From: Flavobacteriales bacterium
GTDB taxonomy: Bacteria; Bacteroidota; Bacteroidia; Flavobacteriales_D; Sanyastnellaceae
Reading direction: 5' to 3'
Length of the DNA: 64,000 nt
Assembly (NCBI GenBank): GCA_016722445.1
Contig: JADKIZ010000015.1
Location: 1-64,000 of the forward strand
Of the stretch, positions 15,201-23,079 are shown in pieces. The translations under genes and the position numbers were made by a program. Every line of letters starts with the position of its first letter. The first letter of the stretch is position 1. Under the pieces are notes generated by a model. It saw only the letters and a list, made by a program, of their open reading frames with translations. It was not told the origin of the DNA and ran no database searches.

Positions 15201-17315
15201 AACAATGGTGCATCTGGCGCAACAGTAAACGGACTTGGTGCGGGTAATTATACGGTTACAGCAACCGATGCAAACGGATGCACAGCAAACCAAACTTACA
15301 CGGTAAGTGCACCTGCAGCGCTCGCACTCACTTCAGTAGTCAATCATGTCAGTTGTAATGGTCTTTCCAACGGCAGTATTTCAATTACTGCAACGGGTGG
15401 TACTGGCAACAAAACATATTCATGGAACAATGGAATGACTGGTGCAAGCGTATCAGGTCTTGCAGCGGGCAATTATACTGTCATTGCAACTGACCAAAAC
15501 AATTGCACGGCGTCTCTCACCATTGGTGTTTCTCAACCAGCCGCACTTGTAGCAAACCTCTCAGATTTTGATATTGCATGCACTGCAACTAACGGTGGCG
15601 CAACAGTAAGTCCTTCCGGAGGTACGGCACCTTATGTCGTTGCGTGGAGCAATGGCGCAAGTGGCAACAATGCAGGCAATTTGAATGCTGGCAGTTACTC
15701 TGTGGAAATCACAGATGGACACGGATGTGAAATCACAAACAATTTTGAAATCACACAAAGTGACAATCTCTCTGTTTACATTGAACCAACTCAAATATCA
15801 TGTTTCGGAGCCAATGATGGAAGCGCAACTGCCATTGCAAGTGGTGGAAGTAACCTCAGTTATTCTTGGAGCAATGGTGCAACAAGTGCAACCATAAGCA
15901 ATCTACAAGAAGGAGAATATAGCGTAACTGTATCCGATCTGGATGGCTGTTCAGGTTCTGCGGATGTACTCATCATCGAACCGGCTGGTATGAATATTCA
16001 GATAGAATCAGAAAACATTTCATGTGCTGGTGCCGGAGATGGAATTGTAATAGCTACTGTAACAGGTGGCGTAAGTCCATATTCTTATCTCTGGTCAAAT
16101 GGTTCTGATGAATCATCCGTGACGGATCTCAATGCTGGTGTTTATTCTGTGAATGTCACAGATGCATCGGGATGTGTAATCGGAGGAGAAACCAATATTA
16201 CTGAGCCAATCATGCTCACGGCAAACGTGATCATTCTCAACGCAGAAAGTTGCGCGGGTAATGATGGAAGTGCAGAAGTGAGTGTAGAAGGTGGAAGTCC
16301 CGGATATTTTGTCGCATGGAGCAATGGTTCAAATGAAACGATGCTCACGGGCGCTGCTTCCGGAAATTATGGTTTGACTGTTACTGATGTCAATGGTTGT
16401 GTACTAAATATTGATGTTGAAATTCCATACGATTGCGAAATTCAAATTCCACAAACACAATTGGCAGGGGATGATTGCAACGCCATCAATCTCACATTGG
16501 CGAGTGTCATTTCTTGTGAAGAAGTTGCAAATGCTTCCATGTATCAATGGAGGTTTAGTACTGTGGCTGGTACCATCATCAGCGATGAGTACTCACTTGG
16601 AAATGTATTCCAGGTTTCTCAGATTCCGGCTGTCACTTTAGGTGAAACATATATGATTGGTGTAAAAGCGCTGGTAGATGGTTCATGGGGACCATTCGGA
16701 AGCATTTGTTCTATCACACTTGAAATGCCGATTGAGCTCACCACACGACTGATCGACGAAGATTGTGGTGCAACAGTTTATTCATGGCAGGACACACTCA
16801 CAGCCATTCAAATACCGGGAGCCATGAATTATCAATGGCATATCACAGGTATTGATTATGACTGGACAACCTATACCGAACACAACCAATTGCCTCTGGC
16901 CAGCGAAATGCAAATGTTGCCGGGTGAAGTTTATTCTATTCAAATCAGGTGTGCGATGGGAACAGGTCAATTCATATCATGGGGTATGCCATGTGATGTG
17001 TACATCGAACAGAGCATTGGTGTTTCTGATTATATGTCAGGCGATGGTAGACTGCTGATTTATCCTAATCCTGGAACAGGCGAGAATTTATTCTTCGATA
17101 TGAGCAACCTCTCACTGGGAAGTATCGTTGAAGACCTCGGTATTTATAATGCTGCAGGACAATTGATAGAAAAGATATCATTAAATAACAGAGGTGCCGG
17201 TAATACTTCAATCGAGTACCGGTTTAATCAAACACTCTCTGCAGGAATGTACATCCTCAAATACAAGATAGATGGTCGCGATCATGACGAAAAACTGATC
17301 GTGAACGGAAGATAG
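12279..17315 (+). CDS. Secreted M43-type metalloprotease with SprB repeats and T9SS signal
   Basis: Signal peptide at residues 1-22 (LMLLWTASTELNAQ). Residues about 60-330 are a pappalysin/M43-like metalloprotease with the zinc motif HEMGHYLGLYH near residue 239 and the downstream Met-turn region ENYMDYTP. A CARDB-like domain, a proprotein-type domain and a PKD domain (about 560-630) follow, then ten SprB-type repeats of about 75 residues (about 650-1390; SNGATG..NLAAGSYTVTATDANGC), a fibronectin-like pair, and a C-terminal type A T9SS sorting domain (LLIYPNPGTGENLFF, ending KYKIDGRDHDEKLIVNGR). It is likely exported through T9SS and attached at the cell surface. A strong terminator follows. 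Substrates are unknown. Confidence 0.9.
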   Translation: MKFRITLVLMLLWTASTELNAQNTGSCASDDKNNTLLETDPVFHRSFMYMEQRLMQQQGLSPDQRTNDIYTLPVVVHVIHNGEAYGVGTNITDEQIVSAIDAMNEDFRHMSGSNGYGAGPDVGIDFCLAARDPNGNPTTGIVRVNGSSVTNYSAMGIEASAGNGAVEETVKALSTWPRASYVNIWVVSEIENNDGGAGIQGYAYFPIASPIDGIVILYNAFGTTGNLKSYTNMNRTITHEMGHYLGLYHTFNATSSCAAEADCNTGGDRVCDTPVTIQAASCSSPACSGTQQVENYMDYTPQTCQNMFSEGQKLRMRTTLETQRASMITSLGCMPVYSLDAGVSAVLSPTGTNCQGSMQPQVTLTNYGSTALTSVAIQYNLDGVGSNTYNWTGSLASGTSTTVNITAINPSVGVHTLYAWTNSPNGSTDQNTANNQSTGDFEITDGAAATLDIVTDYFGHETTWDIKDESGTILISGGPYADGQQGTHNYESICLEPGCYTLTMHDDYGDGQGFTSGSFSLTSSDGTVLANDSGDWGSESVNPFCLEATTPTGNPPVASFTIQDNTICKNVQNDYTNTCTNSPTSYAWTFEGGTPATSSQSNPQNVTYANSGTFDVTLTATNAYGSHTYTCTDCITVYADPTLSLTGTNPSCNTGNTGAVSSSVTGSSPYTYLWSNGATSANINNVAAGAYTLTVTDSHGCTKQSSATITAPSAIAVTGTTTNPTCSTSSNGSITVSATGGTGSKTFTWSNGATGATASNLAAGSYTVTATDANGCTKTQSFTITAPSAISISGTATNISCAGANNGSVIVSSTGGTGSKTYTWSNGGTGTTISNLSAGSYTVTATDANGCAATQSYTITAPSAITITGTATNMLCAGTNNGSITVSASGGTGSKTYSWSNGGSGATVSNLGAGSYTVTATDANGCTATQSYTITAPTAISISGTATAVLCAGTSSGSVSVSATGGTGSKTFTWNNGASGATVNGLGAGNYTVTATDANGCTANQTYTVSAPAALALTSVVNHVSCNGLSNGSISITATGGTGNKTYSWNNGMTGASVSGLAAGNYTVIATDQNNCTASLTIGVSQPAALVANLSDFDIACTATNGGATVSPSGGTAPYVVAWSNGASGNNAGNLNAGSYSVEITDGHGCEITNNFEITQSDNLSVYIEPTQISCFGANDGSATAIASGGSNLSYSWSNGATSATISNLQEGEYSVTVSDLDGCSGSADVLIIEPAGMNIQIESENISCAGAGDGIVIATVTGGVSPYSYLWSNGSDESSVTDLNAGVYSVNVTDASGCVIGGETNITEPIMLTANVIILNAESCAGNDGSAEVSVEGGSPGYFVAWSNGSNETMLTGAASGNYGLTVTDVNGCVLNIDVEIPYDCEIQIPQTQLAGDDCNAINLTLASVISCEEVANASMYQWRFSTVAGTIISDEYSLGNVFQVSQIPAVTLGETYMIGVKALVDGSWGPFGSICSITLEMPIELTTRLIDEDCGATVYSWQDTLTAIQIPGAMNYQWHITGIDYDWTTYTEHNQLPLASEMQMLPGEVYSIQIRCAMGTGQFISWGMPCDVYIEQSIGVSDYMSGDGRLLIYPNPGTGENLFFDMSNLSLGSIVEDLGIYNAAGQLIEKISLNNRGAGNTSIEYRFNQTLSAGMYILKYKIDGRDHDEKLIVNGR
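14180..16430 (+). repeat. Tandem SprB-coding repeats (about 225-bp unit)
   Basis: Ten in-frame units encode SprB repeats in the metalloprotease. Units beginning near 14430, 14655, 14880 and 15105 are spaced 225 bp apart and remain close at DNA level (for example GGTACTGGCAGTAAAAC versions in each), while the outer units are more diverged. This is a substrate for unequal recombination. Confidence 0.75.
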
Positions 17316-17346
17316 GGTGGAGACCAATTCAATTTGGTCGTAGTAG

Positions 17347-17380
17347 AAAGCCCGCAAAACATATGTGCTTGCGGGCTTTT
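17347..17380. terminator. Rho-independent terminator
   Basis: AAAGCCCGCAA (17348-17358) pairs with TTGCGGGCTTT (17369-17379) around an ATATGT-containing loop, with T-rich flanks on both sides, 32 bp after the metalloprotease stop. The A/T symmetry allows bidirectional use. Confidence 0.85.
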
Positions 17381-17415
17381 GAATTTTATATCGGACGGGT
17401 CAATATTTGTTTACC

Positions 17416-17883
17416 CTATCCTGGATTCGTTCCATCCCAAAAGCAATTGTTTTTCGAATAGATCCAATTTGCGTCAACTCCACTATGATTTATCCTTACG
17501 TCGGCGGAAAGGCCTTTGAGGAAATCCGTAGAAATCCCAACATCGTAGGGCAAAAGAGCAATCGGGTGTTTGACGACTGAATTCAAAATGACCAAACGTT
17601 GCGTATAGGTCATGTCATTTTGAATGAAGGAGGGGATGTTGTGGATTTCGGATTTACTACCCTGATTTTTTGCTTCTTTTTTTATCAAGAAAAAAAGAAG
17701 AGGGAAGTTACTTATCCTAATAAACAGCACATTCAATAACAACCCTTCTTTCAAAATTCGTATTCGAAAAGACGTTGACCCTAAACCACAGGCTATGAAA
17801 CACAAACCAGCATTGATGGACAAACCTGGATGAAAGTATACATTCGATTTAGTCAACGAGATTAAAAACACCAAACAACACAA
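17416..17883 (-). CDS. Hypothetical protein or gene fragment (up to 155 aa)
   Basis: An open frame on the minus strand with codon-like third-position usage in its C-terminal half (MTYTQRLVILNSVVKHPIAL, then SADVRINHSGVDANWIYSKN). I do not recognise the family. The N-terminal half is hydrophobic and Cys/Phe-rich and may not be coding; a start is uncertain. No partner gene is adjacent: it sits between the terminator of the metalloprotease and the end of the convergent-side ureohydrolase. It may be the tail of a lost gene. Confidence 0.35.
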   Translation of the reverse strand: MCCLVFLISLTKSNVYFHPGLSINAGLCFIACGLGSTSFRIRILKEGLLLNVLFIRISNFPLLFFLIKKEAKNQGSKSEIHNIPSFIQNDMTYTQRLVILNSVVKHPIALLPYDVGISTDFLKGLSADVRINHSGVDANWIYSKNNCFWDGTNPG

Positions 17884-17965
17884 GTACTCAATGCAAGTTC
17901 ATTAAGATAGTTTTCGCCTGTCTTTTCGATCGAAATTGAAATGCAACTACAAGTATGGGATACAA

Positions 17966-19012
17966 CTATTTCCCAGCAGCAAGAACCCCACACAAATGAA
18001 ACAACAAACGTGCACCAACATTGCCATTCCAATCACTGTCACCAGGAGCCACTTCGACCATATCAAATCCGATGATGGTTTTGCCTGATTGCTGAAGTTT
18101 CGTCAGGAGATAAGTCGCTTCATCAAACCACAAACCGCCGGGAACTGGAGTGCCGGTATTCGGACAAAGTGTAGGATCCAATCCATCGATATCGAAGCTG
18201 ATGTGAACTTTATCTGGCAACTGTGAAATGATATCATCACACTGAAAATTCCAGTTCTTTCCAGTGAATCTCTCTTTTTGAATTTGACTATTCGAAAAGA
18301 CCTTCACACGACCTGCTTCACTTTTCACGACATTATTTTCTTCTTCACAAAAATCACGAATCGCTACTTGAACAATTTTGCTGACCTGTGGAATTTTCAG
18401 CGCATTGTACATGATAGACGCATGAGAATATTCAAAGCCTTCGTATGCAATGCGCAAATCCATATGTGCATCAATGTGCAGAATGCCAAAGGAACCATGA
18501 CGTTTGGCATGGGCCTGAAAATAGCCAAGTGGAGTGCTGTGATCACCTCCTACAAGCCCAACCAGTTTTCCTTGTTGAATGAATCGGTCACATTGTTTGA
18601 AAACCCAATCATTCATATCTGCGCAAGCCGCATTGATTTCCGCGTGTATACTTTTAGCTTCCTGGTTGTGCATTACGTCTACACCATCTTCCCACATTTC
18701 GATGATTTTCGCAGCCTTTTGTTTCAGATCAGCAGAACGCAAAAGCATATCTTCCGGAATATCAATCATGGAAATACCACGTTTCCATAATTCCGGAAAT
18801 TCCTGATGAAATAAATCCACCTGAAAACTCGCTTCCAAAATGTGTGCAGGACCATCACTCGTTCCTTCTCCGTAACTGGTTGTTACTTCCCATGGCACAG
18901 GAATCAGGATGATATCTGATTCCTCTTCAGTAAATGGCAAACCGTAGATATTGGCGTCTTTTAATCCCGCTGAATTGGGGTTGAACTGGGCGATTTTTTC
19001 TGACTTATTCAT
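17966..19012 (-). CDS. Ureohydrolase (arginase/agmatinase/formimidoylglutamase family)
   Basis: Mn-dependent ureohydrolase fold of 348 aa. The metal-binding motifs are complete: GGDHSTPLG, HIDAHMDLR with a following EYSHAS, and SFDIDGLDPTLCPNTGTPVPGG. These enzymes hydrolyse guanidino or formimino compounds (arginine, agmatine, formiminoglutamate); the exact substrate cannot be read from the motifs. The N-terminal extension of about 30 residues and the large insert between the first strands are typical of Bacteroidota agmatinase-like proteins. No catabolic operon is adjacent; the HD-domain gene upstream is 72 bp away on the same strand. Confidence 0.88.
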   Translation of the reverse strand: MNKSEKIAQFNPNSAGLKDANIYGLPFTEEESDIILIPVPWEVTTSYGEGTSDGPAHILEASFQVDLFHQEFPELWKRGISMIDIPEDMLLRSADLKQKAAKIIEMWEDGVDVMHNQEAKSIHAEINAACADMNDWVFKQCDRFIQQGKLVGLVGGDHSTPLGYFQAHAKRHGSFGILHIDAHMDLRIAYEGFEYSHASIMYNALKIPQVSKIVQVAIRDFCEEENNVVKSEAGRVKVFSNSQIQKERFTGKNWNFQCDDIISQLPDKVHISFDIDGLDPTLCPNTGTPVPGGLWFDEATYLLTKLQQSGKTIIGFDMVEVAPGDSDWNGNVGARLLFHLCGVLAAGK

Positions 19013-19084
19013 GGCGCGAATATGGTCACACGAACATGAATTTTTGCAAATAGATCGACAACGATTTTGAAAATACCAGGGAAA

Positions 19085-19681
19085 CTATTGAGAGGAAGCA
19101 ACACGGATTTCGTTCTGAATCGAAACCAGATGATTCTGTTTGGCAGAGTGTCTTGCTGAAATGGCCGTCTCCGTGAAATACTGGTGTTGCAGCAGAAATT
19201 TTTCCTGAATGAGATTCCAGCTGTGACGATCCTTCACGACCTGAAGGTATTGTAATTCGCGAAACAATCTTTCAGCCCTTTCTTCAAAATCCTCTCTGCC
19301 GAGATAGTCCAAATCCGCGTCACAAATAATTTTTTCAATCAAAGACTCAGGACGATGAGGAATGGAAGTTGCCATGATCATTTTCTCAATTCTGGCGATA
19401 TCGCTATCGCTATATCCATAATTGGGTAAAATAGCTCTGGCGATCAGACAAGACCTTTCTTCATGTTTTTCGTTTCCTACCGTAAAACCCGAATCGTGCA
19501 ATATAGCGGCCGTGAGCAAAAGTTTGAGGTCATACTCAGATAACCCTTCCGCGCGGCCGATAAATCGAGCCATGCGATAGACATCACGTACGTGATCCAC
19601 ATCATGATACTCAAGCCAGACAGGTAATTCAGCCTGTAGCTTGAGAAGCACATGTTTTATGGCGCCGAAAAAACGCATCAC
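19085..19681 (-). CDS. HD-domain phosphohydrolase
   Basis: A 198-aa soluble protein with an HD metal-dependent phosphohydrolase domain: EYHDVDHVRDVYRMA gives the first His, ILHDSGFTVG the HD pair, and the helix with MATSIPHRPESLIEKII followed by CDADLDYLG supplies the final Asp. The motif order fits the PF01966-type HD superfamily. Members cleave nucleotides or cyclic nucleotides; the substrate is unknown. It may share a transcript with the ureohydrolase gene 72 bp downstream. The start MMRFFGAIK at 19681 is the first available and puts the domain at the expected distance. Confidence 0.82.
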   Translation of the reverse strand: MMRFFGAIKHVLLKLQAELPVWLEYHDVDHVRDVYRMARFIGRAEGLSEYDLKLLLTAAILHDSGFTVGNEKHEERSCLIARAILPNYGYSDSDIARIEKMIMATSIPHRPESLIEKIICDADLDYLGREDFEERAERLFRELQYLQVVKDRHSWNLIQEKFLLQHQYFTETAISARHSAKQNHLVSIQNEIRVASSQ

Positions 19682-20101
19682 TTTGGTTCAAATATAACCA
19701 GCATGGTCAACTGGCAAAATGATTTCTGTGCTGAACAGTGAGCAATTGATCGTGAACAACTCACTTTTGTGGATGAACGTCATTTTCAGGTTTCAACCAT
19801 TTTTTGTTGGTAACGCTTTGATTTTCCATTGAAAATGAATGGATAGGGGATGAGCTACCGATCATATTGAATACACGCTTTTGATATTACAAAGTTTTAC
19901 TTTCTATAGAAATTACTTGAGACATCGTGAAAAAGCAGGCATGAAATTCAAAAACCATCCATCTCACCGACCTACCACCTCCCATAAATGTGCATTTCAC
20001 CGCCCCATAACCACAGTTGACTTCCTGGTAACGATAAGATGTAACTGAACTTCCCACTTACTCAATAGTTTTACCCCTGTAAATCATCGCGTAAATTTTT
20101 C
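19682..20101. other. 420-bp divergent intergenic region without recognised features
   Basis: Separates the minus-strand HD gene from the plus-strand metallophosphoesterase. A short inverted repeat TTTTCCATTGAAAA occurs near 19820-19833. A TAGTTTTA box near 20067 is only a partial match to the Bacteroidota -7 element. No gene is seen. Confidence 0.3.
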
Positions 20102-21358
20102 ATGCTCAGATTAATCATTCCCATTCTTATTTTTAGTGCAATTGAACTCTATGCATTCAAGGGTATTCGTTCAGTGACGATCGGTCTTGATCCGATGTGG
20201 CGCAAGATTGTTCTTTGGTTATACTGGATTATCGCCCTGATAGCCTATGGCGGAATCGTCTTTCTGATGGTTAAATGGTCGCAGCGCGGTGATTCGAATG
20301 ATGTTCGATCATATGGTCTTTTCAATTTCGTGGTTGGATTTTTCATCATTTCTGTCACCACAAAACTTTTGTTCGGTTCATTTCATCTATTGAATGATAT
20401 CTCCAGTTTCATCAAGTGGGCGTGGCTCAAGCTGACAGAAAAACCGGCGAGTGAGCCACATGAGGCCATGACACGCGTTCAATTCTTCAATCAAGTTGGT
20501 CTTGGTGTTGCCGCTTTGTGGGCTGGTTCTTTGCTCTACGGTGTTACACGTGGCAAATTTGGGTATCGTGTTTTATCTGAAACACTTCATTTCAAAGATT
20601 TACCGGATGCATTCGATGGAATGCGCATTGTACAAATCTCAGATATGCACCTCGGTAGTTTTCGTGAAAATTTCGATGATGTGCAACCGGGCTTTGATCT
20701 GATCAATTCGCTGGATGCTGATTATATCTTCTTCACAGGCGATATGGTCAACAACTACTCCGATGAGGCGGAACCCTGGATTGATAGACTGAAAGGCCTC
20801 AATGCACGTTTTGGAAAATTCTCCATTCTTGGCAATCATGATTATGGTGATTATGCCATGGGTGATCAACCAGAACTGAAGAAAAAAAGTCAGGATAGAT
20901 TATTTGAGATCCACGGAGAAAGTGGATTCCGTTTGCTGAGGAATGAAAACGTGAGACTTGAAAAGGATGGACAATCCATCGCGTTGCTTGGTTCAGAAAA
21001 CTGGGGGGTTGGTTTTCATAAAAATGGCGACCTGAATAAAACCATGGAAGGTGTTCATGACGATGATTTCAAAATACTCTTATCACATGATCCAACACAT
21101 TGGCAGGAAGAAGTGGTAGGTAAACGAAAAATACACCTGACATTATCCGGACATACACATGGTGCGCAAATGGGATTGGAGTTGCCGCAATTCGGCATCA
21201 AATTCAGTCCGGTTTCATTGCGATATAAAAGATGGGGTGGACTTTATACCGAAAACGACCAATACATCTACATCAACAGAGGATTCGGATTTTTGGCCTT
21301 TCCAGGCCGTGTGGGAATGGCTCCCGAAATTACTTTGATTGAATTGAAAAAAGCTTGA
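20102..21358 (+). CDS. Membrane-anchored metallophosphoesterase (YaeI-like)
   Basis: Residues 1-140 contain about four hydrophobic segments (LRLIIPILIFSAIELYAF; VLWLYWIIALIAYGGIVFLM; FVVGFFIISVTTKLLF; VGLGVAALWAGSLLYG); residues 155-418 are a calcineurin-like phosphoesterase. All metal-binding motifs are visible: ISDMHLGSF, FTGDMVNNY, GNHDYGDY, LLSHDP and SGHTHGAQMG. The layout matches the YaeI/YkuE-type phosphodiesterase group proposed to act on envelope lipids such as UDP-diacylglucosamine. It is monocistronic, convergent with the DUF983 gene only 5 bp away. The precise substrate is inferred from similarity only. Confidence 0.9.
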   Translation: MLRLIIPILIFSAIELYAFKGIRSVTIGLDPMWRKIVLWLYWIIALIAYGGIVFLMVKWSQRGDSNDVRSYGLFNFVVGFFIISVTTKLLFGSFHLLNDISSFIKWAWLKLTEKPASEPHEAMTRVQFFNQVGLGVAALWAGSLLYGVTRGKFGYRVLSETLHFKDLPDAFDGMRIVQISDMHLGSFRENFDDVQPGFDLINSLDADYIFFTGDMVNNYSDEAEPWIDRLKGLNARFGKFSILGNHDYGDYAMGDQPELKKKSQDRLFEIHGESGFRLLRNENVRLEKDGQSIALLGSENWGVGFHKNGDLNKTMEGVHDDDFKILLSHDPTHWQEEVVGKRKIHLTLSGHTHGAQMGLELPQFGIKFSPVSLRYKRWGGLYTENDQYIYINRGFGFLAFPGRVGMAPEITLIELKKA

Positions 21359-21363
21359 TCAAA

Positions 21364-21768
21364 TCAAGACTTTACGCCAGGTGATGATTTGATGAACATA
21401 TGAGCCCATATGCTTCTCGACAATCTGAACAAGTATGGGAAAATGATCACTGTAAGCACCATGCCAGTCGTCAGGAATGTACCGGGATGTGTGAGAAAAC
21501 CAAATTCGATCCAACCAATGGCATCGAAAGTTTTCAAAGCGACCAATACGGAAACCCACAATGCCACAGTCAAAGCCCAGCTTACATATGCTGCACCGAA
21601 ATAAAATCCTGTTTCAGGATTGAGGTTCGTTTGACAAACTTCACATGTCTTTTTCGATTCACCCATTTTTTCAAACGTGATCAATTTGGGATTGACGAAC
21701 ATCGACGTTTCATGGCAATGCGGGCATTTCAGCGTAACCATTGAAATAAATCTATTGTGACTGGACAT
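21364..21768 (-). CDS. DUF983 family membrane protein
   Basis: A 134-aa protein with two CxxC pairs typical of DUF983 (CPHCHETSMF and CEVCQTNLNPETGFYFGAAYVSWAL) followed by two transmembrane helices (ALTVALWVSVLVAL; FLTTGMVLTVIIFPYLFRL) and the conserved SRSIWAHMF. The Cys pairs suggest a zinc or redox site. The family is common in Bacteroidota and alphaproteobacteria, with no settled function. It is convergent with the metallophosphoesterase and 59 bp downstream of the DUF4249 gene on the same strand. Confidence 0.88.
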   Translation of the reverse strand: MSSHNRFISMVTLKCPHCHETSMFVNPKLITFEKMGESKKTCEVCQTNLNPETGFYFGAAYVSWALTVALWVSVLVALKTFDAIGWIEFGFLTHPGTFLTTGMVLTVIIFPYLFRLSRSIWAHMFIKSSPGVKS

Positions 21769-21827
21769 GTCGGCAAATTTACGGATGATCGATGTCAGGC
21801 TTTAGTGATTGTGGTCACAGAATGAGG

Positions 21828-22835
21828 TCAATAACAAATCACCGTGTCATAAATGGCACCATAGCCGATAAAAGCGCCTAATCCACCTTGCAAATTGGAC
21901 TCAAGATTAAACGGAACCGCAAACGGACTTCCCTGATTGGAAACTTGAGATTCGAAACTATAGATGAATTTATACGCATTACGATCGATCGTACATCCTC
22001 TTACAGCAATGGTATCTCCGCGTTTGAAATAACCACGTTCGTTATTGAGATCATCATATTTACTGCTATTGGGTTCCGCTCCTCTGTAGTATGCGAATTC
22101 AAAAGAAAGTCCATTGAAGAATTCATCGTCGAAAACGGAACCAATAGGAGCGATATAGCCATAATCCTTTTGCTGGCCGCGCAATTCTTCATCTTCAACC
22201 CAATCAGGATAATGATTGATGCGTTTGGCAAACCAACGGTAAGCATTGCCAATGGTATCCGGATCAGTGATGTTTCCATAAATAAATCCCAAACTGTCAT
22301 TGGGCAATGAACTTACGATGTCAAAAAACAACGTGTCTAGAACAACTATCTCCGGCAATTTGGTTGCTCCGGTGATGTGATGTTCATCCAGAGAAACATC
22401 GAGGTAATATACTTTGCCAGTTTCGCCGATCAACTCGAAGGAGGTGTAGATACATAGGTTCAATGATTGCAAACTTTCCACAGGAATACCAAGTGCAATG
22501 GATGCAAGTTCCAATTCCTCTTCCGTCAAATCGGCAGTGCAGACTTCGTCCAACGTATAGGACACATTGTCCACCGTCACGTTCACCACTGCATCATGTA
22601 CGAACATGTTTTGTAGGGTTTCCATATTCGTCGGATCAAAATAACCCTGACTCCATGTGAGCATCATCATCGGAGGTTGATCCTGATAGATGAAACCTTC
22701 TACGACTATTTGGTGGTCTACCACAGGCAGGTCAACGGTGATTTCTTTTTCGCATGAAATAAAGGTGGAGCTGATCAGGACCATGGCAATTGACATAGCC
22801 AAAAGATTTTTCTGAATACGGGTTCCTGATTTCAT
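21828..22835 (-). CDS. DUF4249 domain-containing lipoprotein
   Basis: A lipoprotein signal peptide ends in the lipobox ISSTFISC (Cys at about 27), followed by EKEITVDLPVVDHQIVVEGFI, the start of the DUF4249 beta-rich domain that fills the protein (335 aa). In Bacteroidota these outer-membrane lipoproteins usually accompany a TonB-dependent receptor; no such receptor is next to this one. It likely reaches the outer membrane through Lol and has an unknown, perhaps binding, role. Confidence 0.85.
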   Translation of the reverse strand: MKSGTRIQKNLLAMSIAMVLISSTFISCEKEITVDLPVVDHQIVVEGFIYQDQPPMMMLTWSQGYFDPTNMETLQNMFVHDAVVNVTVDNVSYTLDEVCTADLTEEELELASIALGIPVESLQSLNLCIYTSFELIGETGKVYYLDVSLDEHHITGATKLPEIVVLDTLFFDIVSSLPNDSLGFIYGNITDPDTIGNAYRWFAKRINHYPDWVEDEELRGQQKDYGYIAPIGSVFDDEFFNGLSFEFAYYRGAEPNSSKYDDLNNERGYFKRGDTIAVRGCTIDRNAYKFIYSFESQVSNQGSPFAVPFNLESNLQGGLGAFIGYGAIYDTVICY

Positions 22836-22983
22836 ACTGCTGCGAAAATACGTGTTGCGTGTAACGAATATGCTCTGAACAGACAGTTTATGCTATGGAA
22901 AAGTTTAATGGTTCGTTAAATTATTTTCTCCCCATTTGATGAATTGACGGGACTTTCAGATATTTCGCAGGATTCAGAAAATC

Positions 22984-22991
22984 TACATTTG
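22984..22991 (+). promoter_or_regulatory. Candidate -7 box for degP (TACATTTG)
   Basis: Matches the Bacteroidota primary-sigma -7 consensus TAnnTTTG, 88 bp upstream of the degP start. No well-spaced -33 TTG is seen. Confidence 0.35.
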
Positions 22992-23079
22992 ACTTAACAC
23001 ATTTTTACAACCGAGAGCACAATGGATCGAAATTCCGTCGTTTAACTTTGAACTGTAAATTTTCAAGAAAAAAATCACT

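Noticed and set aside
14372..15205. Minus-strand Val/Pro/Ala-rich frames within the metalloprotease
   Set aside because: Periodic antisense shadows of the SprB repeats.
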